Origin: Jeotgalibacillus marinus
Lineage (GTDB): Bacteria > Bacillota > Bacilli > Bacillales > Jeotgalibacillaceae
Assembly (NCBI RefSeq): GCF_040801915.1
Contig: NZ_JBFMIA010000004.1
Location: 62,001 to 126,000, forward strand
Length of the DNA stretch: 64,000 nt
Reading direction: 5' to 3'
Below, piece after piece: positions 43,825 to 52,453 of this stretch (within the stretch, counting starts at the first letter, position 1; each line of letters begins with the position of its first letter). The notes below the pieces were generated by a model. It was not told the origin of the DNA. It searched no databases and saw nothing but the letters and a program-made list of their open reading frames with translations. A program made the translations under genes and the position numbers.

Positions 43825-45066
43825 TTATTGTAATGCAGCGATGTTATCTTTAATTTGTTGCACAGCTTCGTCTAACACTTCTTGAACATCATCACCTTGG
43901 CCAATGAAATGGAGTGCATCATTGATTGGATCCCATACTTGTTGCATTTCAGGTGTTGATGGCATTGGTGTACCATATTGAATTTGTTCAGCGAAAGGTG
44001 CGATAAGTTCATTTGAAGTAACTGCATCGCTTTCAAGAGCCGCTTGGTTTGCAGGAAGTTCACCAGCTTGTTCAAAATAAAGCGTTGAGTTTTCTTCATT
44101 GGTAATGAATTTCATTAGGTCAGTTGCCCACTCTTTATTATCTGAGTACTCAGATAGCATCCATGATTTCACACCTACAAAAGATGTTGCCTTATTGCCG
44201 TCTACCGTGGGAAGAATAGCTGTTCCTAAGCTATCGTTCAGTGCTTCTTCATAAGCAGGAATGCTCCAAGGACCCGTAATTACTGTAGCAACTTTACCGT
44301 CTTGGAAGAGGCCATTCATGACGTCAGCCTCCATCTCTACTGGAATGTATCCACTTTGGTACCAAGATTGAATTAGTTCACCACCTGCTACTGCGCCTTC
44401 ATTGTTAAGGCCGATGTCGGAAACATCATATTCTCCTCCTTTATTGTTAAACACGTAAGCTCCGTTAGCCCCGAAAAACGGATATGAAAAATAGAAATTA
44501 GCTGCTTCCATTAAGAACCCGTAAGTATCTGTTGAAGTATCCGTTTGCTCTTCAGCAATCGCCATCAACTCTTCCATTGTCGTTGGTGCCTCGTCAACTA
44601 AATCTTTATTGTAGAAAGTACCGTATGTTTCAACAACAAGAGGAGCTCCCCAAATTTCTCCATCAAATGTTACTGCCTCTATTGCTGTTTCTGAATATTC
44701 ACCTTCAGCATCCCCAAGATCTACTGGTGTAGCTAGATTTTGAAGAATGATGTTTCCAATACGATCATGCGGTTGGAAGAAAAGGTCTGGACCGTTACCT
44801 GCAGGACCATCAAGATTTAACGCTTCAATTTGATCAAGCATGTTCATTGGCGTTGCTTCAATTTCAATTCCAGTTTCTTCTGTGTATTTAGAAAAAATTT
44901 CATCTAAAGCCGCTTTTTGATCTTCCACAGGGTTTACCCATACTTTTAATGATTCTGGCTTTTCAGCTTCTTCTGGCTCTTTTGCCTCATCACGATCTGG
45001 TGCGCAAGCTGCTAGCATAACGACTAACAGCAGAAACATAGCAAAAATCAAAAAATACTTTTTCAA
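43825..45066 (-). CDS. Maltodextrin-binding lipoprotein MalE-like
   Basis: A 413-residue SBP family 1 lipoprotein. The lipobox LAAC gives Cys21, followed by a Glu/Lys-rich linker and the mature domain (LKVWVNPVEDQKAALDEIFSKYTEETG; GPDLFFQPHDRIGN; VITGPWSI). The start is TTG, with GGGAGGG 7 bases upstream. It is the first gene of malE-F-G-GH13, possibly with lacI. Two LacI-type operators stand upstream. Sugar specificity is inferred from MalE/MdxE similarity. Confidence 0.9.
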   Translation of the reverse strand: MKKYFLIFAMFLLLVVMLAACAPDRDEAKEPEEAEKPESLKVWVNPVEDQKAALDEIFSKYTEETGIEIEATPMNMLDQIEALNLDGPAGNGPDLFFQPHDRIGNIILQNLATPVDLGDAEGEYSETAIEAVTFDGEIWGAPLVVETYGTFYNKDLVDEAPTTMEELMAIAEEQTDTSTDTYGFLMEAANFYFSYPFFGANGAYVFNNKGGEYDVSDIGLNNEGAVAGGELIQSWYQSGYIPVEMEADVMNGLFQDGKVATVITGPWSIPAYEEALNDSLGTAILPTVDGNKATSFVGVKSWMLSEYSDNKEWATDLMKFITNEENSTLYFEQAGELPANQAALESDAVTSNELIAPFAEQIQYGTPMPSTPEMQQVWDPINDALHFIGQGDDVQEVLDEAVQQIKDNIAALQ

Positions 45067-45100
45067 AATCCATCCCTCCCAAAGGTTTTATACTGGTTTG

Positions 45101-45115
45101 GACAAACGTTTGCAC
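45101..45115 (-). promoter_or_regulatory. LacI/MalR-type operator upstream of malE
   Basis: GACAAACGTTTGCAC holds the 10-base palindrome CAAACGTTTG with central CG, typical of LacI-family operators. It lies about 35 bases before the malE start and is probably bound by the local LacI-type regulator. Confidence 0.6.
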
Positions 45116-45177
45116 AAAATCTTTTTAAAAAATGTCGAAGAAAATCCTAACAACACTTAATCGCTGGCATTTTGTTG

Positions 45178-45191
45178 TGAAAGCGTTTGCA
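45178..45191 (-). promoter_or_regulatory. cre site (CcpA) upstream of malE
   Basis: On the minus strand TGCAAACGCTTTCA matches the cre consensus TGNAANCGNTNNCA at every fixed position. It implies carbon catabolite control of the maltodextrin operon. Confidence 0.7.
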
Positions 45192-45199
45192 CAATCTAC

Positions 45200-45515
45200 T
45201 TTTCATTATAATCCAATTTTAAAAGAATACAATAGAAAATTTCCATTACTCTCTCAGAAAATCATTATCTATTCGTGACCTCTCTTAAACTACTACTTCC
45301 CTTTGTCGTACGAGCCTCTTAATTGAGACCGGCAAACGCACTGTCACAAACTTACTTACAAACGAAAAGTATAAATGGAAAAACGGTCATATTAAAATCG
45401 ATCCGACGGATGGGTTATTTTGAAAATACATTAAATAGTTATTCAGGGGCTGGTACAAAGGATTTTTCATTTCTTGTCAGTCCCTTTGCTGTTCAACAGC
45501 AAGGAGGAACCACAC
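45200..45515 (+). other. Leader region of the MATE gene with two hairpins
   Basis: No gene is supported. A stop-free frame at 45289-45423 encodes 44 protein-like codons (for example NEKYKWKNGHIKIDPTDGLF) without any start and may be a remnant. Nearer the gene are hairpins AGGGGCTG/CAGTCCCT (45445-45452, 45478-45485) and a perfect TTGCTGT-TCA-ACAGCAA (45486-45502) that abuts the GGAGG ribosome site. Confidence 0.45.
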
Positions 45516-46859
45516 ATGAAAAAACCAGTAAAGCTTACCCTTTTCGCCTTAACCTGGCCTATTTTTATTGAAATTTCTCTGCACATGCTTATGGGAAACG
45601 CAGACACATTGATGCTAAGTCAGTTTTCTGATAATAGCGTGGCAGCAGTAGGTATATCAAATCAAATTTTGTTTTTAATCATCGTCATGTTTGGTTTTGT
45701 TGCAACAGGGACCTCGATATTAGTTGCACAATATATAGGAGCTGAACGCCATCGAAGCGCTGCTGAGATATCCGTCGTTTCAATAGCAGCAAATTTAGGC
45801 TTTGGTGTGCTACTAAGCATGGCGATATTTATATTTAATGAACAAATTCTACAACTTATGGACATTCCCAATGAATTACTAGCTGAATCCACAGTCTATC
45901 TAAAAATTGTCGGTGGACTTTCGTTTATTCAAGCACTCATCATGACAACAGGTGCCATTTTACGGAGCTATGGGTATACCAAGGATGCCATGTATGTCAC
46001 GCTTGGTATGAATATTTTAAATGTGATCGGAAACTATTTATTCATCTTCGGGCCTATGGGATTCCCTATTTTAGGTGTAGAAGGTGTTGCATATTCAACC
46101 GTGACAAGTCGATTGATTGGACTAATCATCATATTGATTATTTTGTTAAAAAGAATACCAAATGCCTTACCATTTAAGGAGTTATTTTCTCTTCCTAACA
46201 CACATATTAAAAACTTGCTTAGAATCGGCGTTCCTTCTGCCGGTGAACAGCTCTCTTATAATGCTTCCCAACTTGTTATTACTGCGTTTATTGCCATGAT
46301 CGGAACGGAAGCGATCACCACAAAGGTGTATACGCAAAATATTATGATGTTTATCTTTTTATTTGCGATCGCAATCGGACAAGGAACACAAATTATCATT
46401 GGTCACATGGTTGGTGCAGGAAAATATGAGGAAGCATACAAGCGATGCCTTAAGAGTTTAAAACTCGCCATTTTAATTTCCTTGATTATGGCCATTGCCT
46501 TCTCGTTTGTATCTAGATCGTTGTTTGGACTTTTTACTGATAATCAAGACATTATTACACTTGGATCAACACTAATCTTATTAACCATTATTTTAGAGCC
46601 TGGACGAAGTTTTAATTTGGTCATCATCAATGCATTGCGTGCAGCTGGCGATGTGCGCTTTCCAGTTTATATTGGTATTGCCTCTATGTGGGGAATCGCT
46701 GCCACTCTCTCCTATGTATTAGGGATCGTTTTCGGTCTTGGACTTATTGGTGTGTGGATCTCTTTTATTCTCGATGAATGGCTCCGAGGTATTTTAATGC
46801 TACGCCGTTGGCGATCAAGAATATGGATCAGAAAGCAATTCGCGCAGAGAGAACAATAA
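45516..46859 (+). CDS. MATE-family multidrug/cation antiporter
   Basis: A 447-residue protein with twelve predicted hydrophobic helices in two repeats. WPIFIEISLHMLMGNADTLMLSQ is the usual N-terminal MATE motif, and its second-half counterpart is IGVPSAGEQLSYNASQLVITAFIA. Members export drugs or metabolites in exchange for Na+ or H+. ATG 45516 has AAGGAGG upstream; the longer frame from 45474 would run through the hairpins and is rejected. A strong terminator follows. Confidence 0.92.
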   Translation: MKKPVKLTLFALTWPIFIEISLHMLMGNADTLMLSQFSDNSVAAVGISNQILFLIIVMFGFVATGTSILVAQYIGAERHRSAAEISVVSIAANLGFGVLLSMAIFIFNEQILQLMDIPNELLAESTVYLKIVGGLSFIQALIMTTGAILRSYGYTKDAMYVTLGMNILNVIGNYLFIFGPMGFPILGVEGVAYSTVTSRLIGLIIILIILLKRIPNALPFKELFSLPNTHIKNLLRIGVPSAGEQLSYNASQLVITAFIAMIGTEAITTKVYTQNIMMFIFLFAIAIGQGTQIIIGHMVGAGKYEEAYKRCLKSLKLAILISLIMAIAFSFVSRSLFGLFTDNQDIITLGSTLILLTIILEPGRSFNLVIINALRAAGDVRFPVYIGIASMWGIAATLSYVLGIVFGLGLIGVWISFILDEWLRGILMLRRWRSRIWIRKQFAQREQ

Positions 46860-46874
46860 TTTAAGTAAACGTAA

Positions 46875-46908
46875 AAAAAGAGTTCACCACTTGGTGAACT
46901 CTTTTTCA
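46875..46908 (+). terminator. Terminator of the MATE gene
   Basis: AAAAAGAGTTCACCA (46875-46889) pairs with TGGTGAACTCTTTTT (46892-46906). Confidence 0.92.
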
Positions 46909-46925
46909 TGTTATAAAACCTAACA
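46909..46925 (+). promoter_or_regulatory. Upstream GlnR/TnrA box of glnK-amt
   Basis: TGTTATAAAACCTAACA matches TGTNAN7TNACA at every fixed position. It lies 28 bases upstream of the -35 box and directly after the MATE terminator, a position suited to TnrA activation. Confidence 0.75.
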
Positions 46926-46952
46926 TTAAAATTATTTTATTTTAAAAAACGG

Positions 46953-46981
46953 TTGCTTTTTATTAGTTTTCTGAATATTAT
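46953..46981 (+). promoter_or_regulatory. Sigma-A promoter of glnK-amt
   Basis: TTGCTT (46953-46958) and TATTAT (46976-46981) are separated by 17 bases, between the two nitrogen-control boxes. Confidence 0.6.
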
Positions 46982-47001
46982 TAGATAAATAACTCATTTG
47001 A

Positions 47002-47018
47002 TGTTATAAAAACTAACA
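47002..47018 (+). promoter_or_regulatory. Downstream GlnR/TnrA box of glnK-amt
   Basis: TGTTATAAAAACTAACA is again a perfect TGTNAN7TNACA match. It lies downstream of the promoter and just before the ribosome site, a position suited to repression. It is 93 bases from the first box. Confidence 0.75.
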
Positions 47019-47033
47019 CAAGGAGCGGTTCAG

Positions 47034-47375
47034 ATGAAAAAAATCGAGGCAGTTATTCGTCCAGAAGTGTTTCAAGAACTTCGGGAATCTTTGGTTTATA
47101 TCGGAATTAGTGGCTTAACTGTATTTGAGGCAGCAGGATGCGGAAACCAAAAAGGAAAACAAGGAGCTTTCCGTGGAACCACTTTTGAACTCCCACTCGT
47201 TTCACGAATTAAAGTGGAGATGGTAACAGAAGAACACATGGTGGATAAAATTATCGATACCATTCTCGATGCTTGTGGAACAGACCAAATTGGAGACGGT
47301 AAGATTTTCATCTCACCCATTGAAGAAATAATACGTATTCGCAGTGGAGAACGAGGAAAAGAAGCCGTGTTATAA
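47034..47375 (+). CDS. glnK: P-II nitrogen regulatory protein GlnK/NrgB
   Basis: A 113-residue P-II signalling protein. MKKIEAVIRPEVFQELRESL opens the ferredoxin-like fold, the T-loop contains GNQKGKQGAFRGTTFE, and the C-terminal IGDGKIFISPIEEIIRIRSGERG is the P-II signature 2. The canonical uridylylated Tyr is absent, as in Bacillus NrgB. It should bind the AmtB channel and TnrA. AAGGAGCGG precedes the ATG. It stands before amt; B. subtilis has the order reversed. Confidence 0.94.
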   Translation: MKKIEAVIRPEVFQELRESLVYIGISGLTVFEAAGCGNQKGKQGAFRGTTFELPLVSRIKVEMVTEEHMVDKIIDTILDACGTDQIGDGKIFISPIEEIIRIRSGERGKEAVL

Positions 47376-47459
47376 ACAAAAGCAAAGACAGACGTTTAGA
47401 TAGCTAGATAAACAAGCTAGAAGCGTTTATTCAACAACATTAATTTTGGAGGTGCAACA

Positions 47460-48839
47460 ATGAAAAAGAAAATTGGAGCAATCGTACTTGTAGGAAGCAT
47501 ATTATCAACCAGTACACTCGCAGCTCCCGCCACAGCAGAAAGTGTTCAATTGTCACTTGATACGATGTGGGTTATGATCGCTGCCATTTTAGTATTTTTT
47601 ATGCATGCAGGTTTCGCTATGGTGGAATCAGGATTTACACGAGCAAAAAACACATTAAATATTTTAATGAAAAATTTACTAACAATTTCAATCGGCTCTA
47701 TACTATATTTCTTGGTTGGTTACGCCATAATGTTTGGTCGTTCAAACGGGTTCATCGGTACGAGTGGGTTTGCTTTAAATGGAGTTGAAGACATCGGCTT
47801 CTTCTTATTCCAAGCTGTTTTCGCCGCAACTTGTGCAACCATTATTTCAGGCGCTGTTGCTGAACGCATGAAGCTAAGTAGTTACTTGATCTTAACGATT
47901 CTGATGACAGGTGCGATTTATCCGGTTGTTGGTCACTGGGTTTGGGGTGGCGGCTGGATTTCCGAATTAGGATTTGTTGATTTTGCCGGTTCCACTGTCG
48001 TTCATTTAACCGGTGCAGTTGGAGCGTTTATTACAGTCCTATTTCTTGGATCACGTGTTGGTAAGTATGATGGGAAACGAGTCAACGCGATCCCTGGACA
48101 TAACATTCCAATTGGCGCATTAGGAGTATTTATTCTTTGGTTTGGTTGGTTTGGTTTTAATGGAGGAAGTTCATTGGCTGCTGATCCAACACTTGTGCCT
48201 ACTGTTATTTCAACGACATTATTATCTGCTTCAGGCGGGGTAATCTCGTCTGCTCTTTATACAAAAATACGATTCAAGAGAATTGACCCTTCTATCACAC
48301 TAAACGGTGCTCTTGGCGGACTTGTTGGGATCACAGCAGGAACAGCAAACGTTTCATTGATAGGAGCGATTGTCATCGGATTAGTAGCAGGCGTTATTCT
48401 TGCAGAAGGGATTCGATTGATTGATGTCGTGTTACGTGTCGATGATCCAGTAGGCGCGATCGCTGTGCATGGTATTTGTGGCATTTGGGGTACACTAGCC
48501 GTTGGGTTGTTTGACTCAGTACACGGAGTATTTTATGGCGGGGGCTTCCAAATGCTTGCTGTTCAAGCAATTGGTGTTGGAGCAGTAATCACGTGGACAT
48601 CACTTGCTGTTGGGGCAACCGTGTTCATCATGAAATCAGCTGGTAGTATTCGCGTTTCAAGAGAAGAAGAACTAGCTGGATTGGATTATGCTGAACATGG
48701 TTCAAATGCTTATGAATTTAAAGAAGCACTCGTATCTTCAAGCTCATCACAAACGGAAAATACAAATGGTGATTTAGTAGAGCGATTGAATCAACTTGGA
48801 GCGTCAATGAAAAAACAAAGAGCGAGGAAATCAGTTTAA
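47460..48839 (+). CDS. amt: Ammonium transporter Amt/NrgA
   Basis: A 459-residue Amt protein with a cleavable signal (ending near TAESV, about 27) and eleven helices. The pore twin histidines lie in GSTVVHLTGAVGAF and AVHGICGIWGTLAVG, and the Phe-gate segment is FFLFQAVFAATCATIISGAVAERM. A soluble C-terminal tail (about 410-459) extends beyond the usual core and is rich in Ser/Gln. GGAGGTG precedes the ATG. Co-transcribed with glnK (84-base gap). Confidence 0.95.
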   Translation: MKKKIGAIVLVGSILSTSTLAAPATAESVQLSLDTMWVMIAAILVFFMHAGFAMVESGFTRAKNTLNILMKNLLTISIGSILYFLVGYAIMFGRSNGFIGTSGFALNGVEDIGFFLFQAVFAATCATIISGAVAERMKLSSYLILTILMTGAIYPVVGHWVWGGGWISELGFVDFAGSTVVHLTGAVGAFITVLFLGSRVGKYDGKRVNAIPGHNIPIGALGVFILWFGWFGFNGGSSLAADPTLVPTVISTTLLSASGGVISSALYTKIRFKRIDPSITLNGALGGLVGITAGTANVSLIGAIVIGLVAGVILAEGIRLIDVVLRVDDPVGAIAVHGICGIWGTLAVGLFDSVHGVFYGGGFQMLAVQAIGVGAVITWTSLAVGATVFIMKSAGSIRVSREEELAGLDYAEHGSNAYEFKEALVSSSSSQTENTNGDLVERLNQLGASMKKQRARKSV

Positions 48840-48897
48840 TTTTTGGAAGGTCATATAGCCAACGTTTTCCCGTTTTCTTAACAGGTAGTTTATATAC

Positions 48898-48945
48898 AAA
48901 ACGAGTGATCGGAAGAGAAACACTTCCAATCACTCGTTTTTCTTT
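48898..48945 (+). terminator. Terminator of glnK-amt
   Basis: AAAACGAGTGATCGGAAG (48898-48915) pairs with CTTCCAATCACTCGTTTT (48923-48940), with a T-rich tail. Confidence 0.9.
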
Positions 48946-49211
48946 TCAAACAAACTCACCACTTAGCGCGTGAAAACTTTATAATTATTATGACGTATTT
49001 CGTCCAAGGTAGCCCAATAATTCATCATATAAAGTTAAGGATCCTTTCAATATCTGAGATTTCTAATCTCTTCAACATTCTCGACAAACGAAAGGTATAG
49101 TGAGGTAAGCTAAATCTTTTTGTCTACTACACCTAAATCAAATCATAAGTTTTTTAAAATTAAACTTTACTTACCATTCATAGTAATATGTAAGTGACTT
49201 TGCGGACAAAA
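48946..49211. other. Intergenic region between amt and yisL, no gene seen
   Basis: About 265 AT-rich bases. A 36-codon plus-strand frame beginning MTYFVQGSP (about 48989) lacks a ribosome site and is not called. No operator was recognised. Confidence 0.5.
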
Positions 49212-49237
49212 CAAAAAGTCGCTCGAAAGCGACTTTT
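49212..49237 (-). terminator. Terminator of yisL
   Basis: AAAAAGTCGCT / AGCGACTTTT with a CGAA loop (49212-49237) sits just after the yisL stop; on the minus strand a T-run follows. Confidence 0.85.
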
Positions 49238-49244
49238 AAAAGAC

Positions 49245-49616
49245 TTACATGAAGAAATTGAATCCAACTGGCAAACGGAAGCCTAAATATAGTGTTCCTA
49301 AAAGTGCCAAGATTAATAGAATCCACATTACGCCCGTTGGTTTTCCTTTTTTACTACGCACAAGAACCATTTCCATAAATCCAATCACTAAGACTCCTAG
49401 CAAAAACTTGACACCGTAAAGTGCTGGATCGATTGATGAATGAATAAAAAACAGTGCCGCTCCTGTGCCAATAATCAATAGATAAAATAGACGTAGGACC
49501 ATATGCGAAATCTTACTACCCTTCACCTGTCCACTTTTATGTAACCCAACAGCCACAAAGAATAGAATTAAACCAATTACCCACGTTGTTATGTGTAAAT
49601 GCGTCGTTTCAAACAT
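49245..49616 (-). CDS. yisL: DUF1516/UPF0344 membrane protein YisL
   Basis: A 123-residue protein with four hydrophobic helices. THLHITTWVIGLILFFVAVGLHKSG and KISHMVLRLFYLLIIGTGAALF match B. subtilis YisL very closely. Function unknown. ATG 49616 with AGGAGG 6 bases upstream is the true start; the frame continues open to 49739 but that extension crosses the yisK terminator. The yisK-yisL order is conserved with B. subtilis. Confidence 0.88.
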   Translation of the reverse strand: MFETTHLHITTWVIGLILFFVAVGLHKSGQVKGSKISHMVLRLFYLLIIGTGAALFFIHSSIDPALYGVKFLLGVLVIGFMEMVLVRSKKGKPTGVMWILLILALLGTLYLGFRLPVGFNFFM

Positions 49617-49725
49617 AGTAAACCTCCTACTAACTAAAATAGATTGCAACTCTATCGTACCATATTTCCCCGTATTTAATTGCCAAAACCTTGTCTCTTT
49701 CGTGAAAATAAACCTAAGCCATTTA

Positions 49726-49757
49726 AAAACCGACTGCATCGAGCAGTCGGTTTTTAA
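49726..49757 (-). terminator. Terminator of yisK
   Basis: AAAACCGACTGC / GCAGTCGGTTTT (about 49727-49738 and 49743-49754), with T-runs, lies directly after the yisK stop. Confidence 0.88.
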
Positions 49758-49758
49758 C

Positions 49759-50667
49759 TTATTCTCCTATTCCATTATTCAATGTTCCAATCCCTTGAAT
49801 CGAAACCTTCACTTGATCTCCTTTTTTCAAGAAGATTGGTGGATTCAATCCTTTTCCTACTCCAGCAGGTGTACCCGTTGCAATAACATCTCCCGGTTCG
49901 AGTGTCATGCCTTTTGATAGAGTTGAAATAATTTCTTCGATTGAGAAAATCATGTCTTGTGTATTGCCATTTTGGCGAATTTCGTCATTTACTTTTGTCA
50001 CAATACTTAACTCATTAGGGTAGGGAATTTCATCTTTCGAAACAAGATAAGGTCCCATTGGACACGTTTCATCCAAGCTTTTACCAAGGAAAAACTGCTT
50101 ATGTTTCGCTTGTAAATCTCTTGCTGTAATATCATTTAAAATCGTATAGCCAAATACATAATCGATCGCTTGCTGTTCTGGAATATTTTTTCCTTTTTTT
50201 CCAATAACAACAGCCAACTCTCCTTCATAATCAAGTTCTTTTGTTAACTCTTCATGAGGTGGAATGGGCGCGTGATCACCAGTAATTGTGGTCGATGCTT
50301 TTGTAAACACAACAATATCTTTTGGTAGATCTTTCTCAGACCCCATTTCAAGAACATGATCTTGATAATTCTTTCCGATACACATAACGTTTTTAGGTGT
50401 ACGAGGGATGGGTGCCTCCCAAACTAGGTCCATAAATTTCACTTTGTAACGTGAAACTTGATCACTTTCTACTGCTGCGCTGATACATTTACGAACCGTT
50501 TCTTGCAGCTCCATTCCGTTTTGAATACCTTCTAGAAGAGTAGCAGGTACGGACTCATTTGGAAGTAACTCTTTATGAATTCGTACAATATTCCAAGCAG
50601 CTTCTTCTTTTTTTACTTTCACCCCGTACAGCAGGGCGCCTTCAAAACGAAAAGATAGAAATTTCAT
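49759..50667 (-). CDS. yisK: Fumarylacetoacetate-hydrolase-fold protein YisK
   Basis: A 302-residue FAH-family enzyme. NVMCIGKNYQDHVLEMG, ELDYEGELAVVIGKKG (metal-binding Glu residues), GPYLVSKDEIP and GDVIATGTPAGVGKG are the family blocks. In B. subtilis YisK has been linked to the cell-shape protein Mbl and to oxaloacetate decarboxylation. ATG 50667 follows AAGGAGTG by 9 bases; upstream frame to 50712 is not used. It lies downstream of the DUF418 gene with a 67-base gap and has its own terminator. Confidence 0.92.
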   Translation of the reverse strand: MKFLSFRFEGALLYGVKVKKEEAAWNIVRIHKELLPNESVPATLLEGIQNGMELQETVRKCISAAVESDQVSRYKVKFMDLVWEAPIPRTPKNVMCIGKNYQDHVLEMGSEKDLPKDIVVFTKASTTITGDHAPIPPHEELTKELDYEGELAVVIGKKGKNIPEQQAIDYVFGYTILNDITARDLQAKHKQFFLGKSLDETCPMGPYLVSKDEIPYPNELSIVTKVNDEIRQNGNTQDMIFSIEEIISTLSKGMTLEPGDVIATGTPAGVGKGLNPPIFLKKGDQVKVSIQGIGTLNNGIGE

Positions 50668-50734
50668 TGGATGAACACTCCTTAAAGTCTGAATTATTAT
50701 TCTATTATACATTCTTTCTCTCTTTAGTGTACGG

Positions 50735-51901
50735 TTATTTTACTTTTTTCCCGTATGAAAGTCGTCTCCAGAGAGATTCCATCGGACCACGCTGAAATCT
50801 AGCTAACCACAACTCTGATAAAATCATTTGAACGACGAAAATTGCTAGAGCAAGTAGTATACTAGTTGAAAGATTCACTTCATCGTATAACCCCAATCCA
50901 TAGCTGTAAAAAATTAATGTTCCAATCACAGACTGCAACAAATAGTTTGTCAAAGACATGCGACCCGTTTGTGCAAATGGACGTAATAGCTTGACGCTCT
51001 TTGTACTCGTCATCAGCAAAGCGATTAGTGCCATGTATGCCATGGACAGCAACGGACCACCGACGAAGTCTTGGATAAAGGAAAATGCTAGATTCTTCTC
51101 TCCCCAATACGGAGCCGTCTTTAACACTAATGCAATTGGTAATGTAATTAGCGTGATCACTAGCAGTGATTTTTTCTTCTCTTTCGCTCGTTCTAGTAAT
51201 CGAAGCTTTGAAACGCCTGCTCCAATCATCATTAAGGGAAGAAGTGCAATAATCAACGAGACAAAAGCAGTTGGACTGTTTGCAAACATCCAGTCATTGT
51301 ACCTTTGAGCAAAAATATCTCCAATACTCCCGTTTCCATATGCATCAACTGATGATTGAATTTCTTGCACACCGCTGAAGTACGTTACACTTATGGGATC
51401 AACTACGTAAGCAAGTACAAGCACACCAGAGATCAAAATTTGAGGTAACAAGAATAGTATAAGCCCTAGTATAAGCAACCATTTCCCATCCAACTTCAAC
51501 AACCATATTAATAAAAATCCAACCATTGCATAACTAATTAAAATATCTCCTGACCAAATAACAAATGCATGAATTACTCCAATTACGAGTAATATAAATA
51601 GTCTCTTCATAGCAAACGGAATGAAATTGGTTCCCTTTTCGATCGAACGGCGGAATTGAATAGCAAGTCCATAACCAAACATCATTGTAAATATCGGATA
51701 AAAGCTTGCTTGAATAAAAACATCTATCCACCAATAAACTGGACGATTAATTGAATCTCCCCACCATGTGTATGGATCGTAATAATACATCGGTGAATGA
51801 AAGGCGATCATATTGACGATAAAAATCCCTAATAACGAAAAACCTCTCATTACATCAAGTGAAGCGATTCTGCTCGATGGTTCTATAGGTTGAAGTTTCA
51901 C
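50735..51901 (-). CDS. DUF418 family membrane protein (YeiB-like)
   Basis: A 388-residue polytopic protein with about ten hydrophobic segments. The N-terminal RIASLDVMRGFSLLGIFIVNM is characteristic of YeiB/DUF418 proteins, and the C-terminal DUF418 part holds RPFAQTGRMSLTNYLLQSVIG and ELWLARFQRGPMESLWRRLSYG. The role is unknown; distant similarity to acyltransferase-3 proteins suggests envelope modification. It starts with GTG, with GGAGGAG upstream. It is divergent from gerPA. Confidence 0.88.
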   Translation of the reverse strand: MKLQPIEPSSRIASLDVMRGFSLLGIFIVNMIAFHSPMYYYDPYTWWGDSINRPVYWWIDVFIQASFYPIFTMMFGYGLAIQFRRSIEKGTNFIPFAMKRLFILLVIGVIHAFVIWSGDILISYAMVGFLLIWLLKLDGKWLLILGLILFLLPQILISGVLVLAYVVDPISVTYFSGVQEIQSSVDAYGNGSIGDIFAQRYNDWMFANSPTAFVSLIIALLPLMMIGAGVSKLRLLERAKEKKKSLLVITLITLPIALVLKTAPYWGEKNLAFSFIQDFVGGPLLSMAYMALIALLMTSTKSVKLLRPFAQTGRMSLTNYLLQSVIGTLIFYSYGLGLYDEVNLSTSILLALAIFVVQMILSELWLARFQRGPMESLWRRLSYGKKVK

Positions 51902-51930
51902 ATTGACTCCTCCATTCCACTCTCATTTTC

Positions 51931-51956
51931 ACGTTTTTATGTATCCAACATATAAT
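51931..51956 (+). promoter_or_regulatory. Sigma-K-like promoter of the gerP operon
   Basis: AC (51931-51932), 16 bases, then CATATAAT (51949-51956) fits the AC...CATANNNT pattern of mother-cell sigma-K promoters, 40 bases before gerPA. gerP operons are known to be expressed late in the mother cell. Confidence 0.55.
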
Positions 51957-51995
51957 GTAACATCATTCGAATAACTTTGCGAAAGGATGTTTCTC

Positions 51996-52217
51996 ATGCC
52001 TGGAATTGTAGGATGCATTCAAGTTCTCGACATCGGATCAAGCGCTGTCATGCATATCGGCGATTGTTATTCCATCCAACCATACTCCGCTACTAAAACA
52101 TTTGCAGGCGCAGGATCATTTAATACAGGAGATGGACTATACGTTACGAACCATCAATCAGCAACAAATACGTGGGACAATGATGTAGTCGATCAACCTA
52201 TAGGGTTAACACTATGA
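51996..52217 (+). CDS. gerPA: Spore germination protein GerPA
   Basis: A 73-residue coat-associated protein. PGIVGCIQVLDIGSSAVMHIGD at the N-terminus and GAGSFNTGDGLYVTNHQS are GerPA/GerPF family features. GerP proteins are needed for germinants to cross the spore coat. ATG 51996 follows AAAGGA by 8 bases; an ATG at 51987 lies inside that site. First of six genes; its stop overlaps gerPB by 4 bases. Confidence 0.92.
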   Translation: MPGIVGCIQVLDIGSSAVMHIGDCYSIQPYSATKTFAGAGSFNTGDGLYVTNHQSATNTWDNDVVDQPIGLTL

Positions 52218-52438
52218 GCAAGGTAACAATTAATCAACAAATTTCAATTAATCAACAAATTTGTATCAATATGATCAAGATTGGATTTATGTCTAATTCG
52301 TCCGTCTTACAAATTGGGACTTGTGGCACGATCCTATCATGTTCAGAGACAGCAAATACTGGTGGTTTCATAGGTCCTACACCAGAAATCGAAACATCTA
52401 AAACACAAGTCATCGATCCAAATACCAACCTTGATTAA
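52214..52438 (+). CDS. gerPB: Spore germination protein GerPB
   Basis: A 74-residue protein with a Gln/Asn/Ile-rich start containing two copies of QQISINQQ-type sequence (INQQISINQQICIN), then IKIGFMSNSSVLQIGTCGTI and NTGGFIGPTPE, the GerPB signature. The ATG overlaps the gerPA stop (ATGA), so translation is coupled. Confidence 0.9.
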   Translation: MSKVTINQQISINQQICINMIKIGFMSNSSVLQIGTCGTILSCSETANTGGFIGPTPEIETSKTQVIDPNTNLD

Positions 52439-52453
52439 CTGGGAGGTGTTGTC

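Noticed and set aside
45323..45571. 82-codon plus-strand frame running into the MATE gene
   Set aside because: It overlaps the well-supported MATE start in another frame, has no ribosome site and crosses the leader hairpins.
48989..49099. 36-codon frame MTYFVQGSP... after amt
   Set aside because: No ribosome site, no terminator of its own and no recognised family; chance frame in AT-rich DNA is more likely.
49617..49739. N-terminal extension of YisL
   Set aside because: It would cross the yisK terminator; ATG 49616 has a perfect ribosome site and gives the family length.
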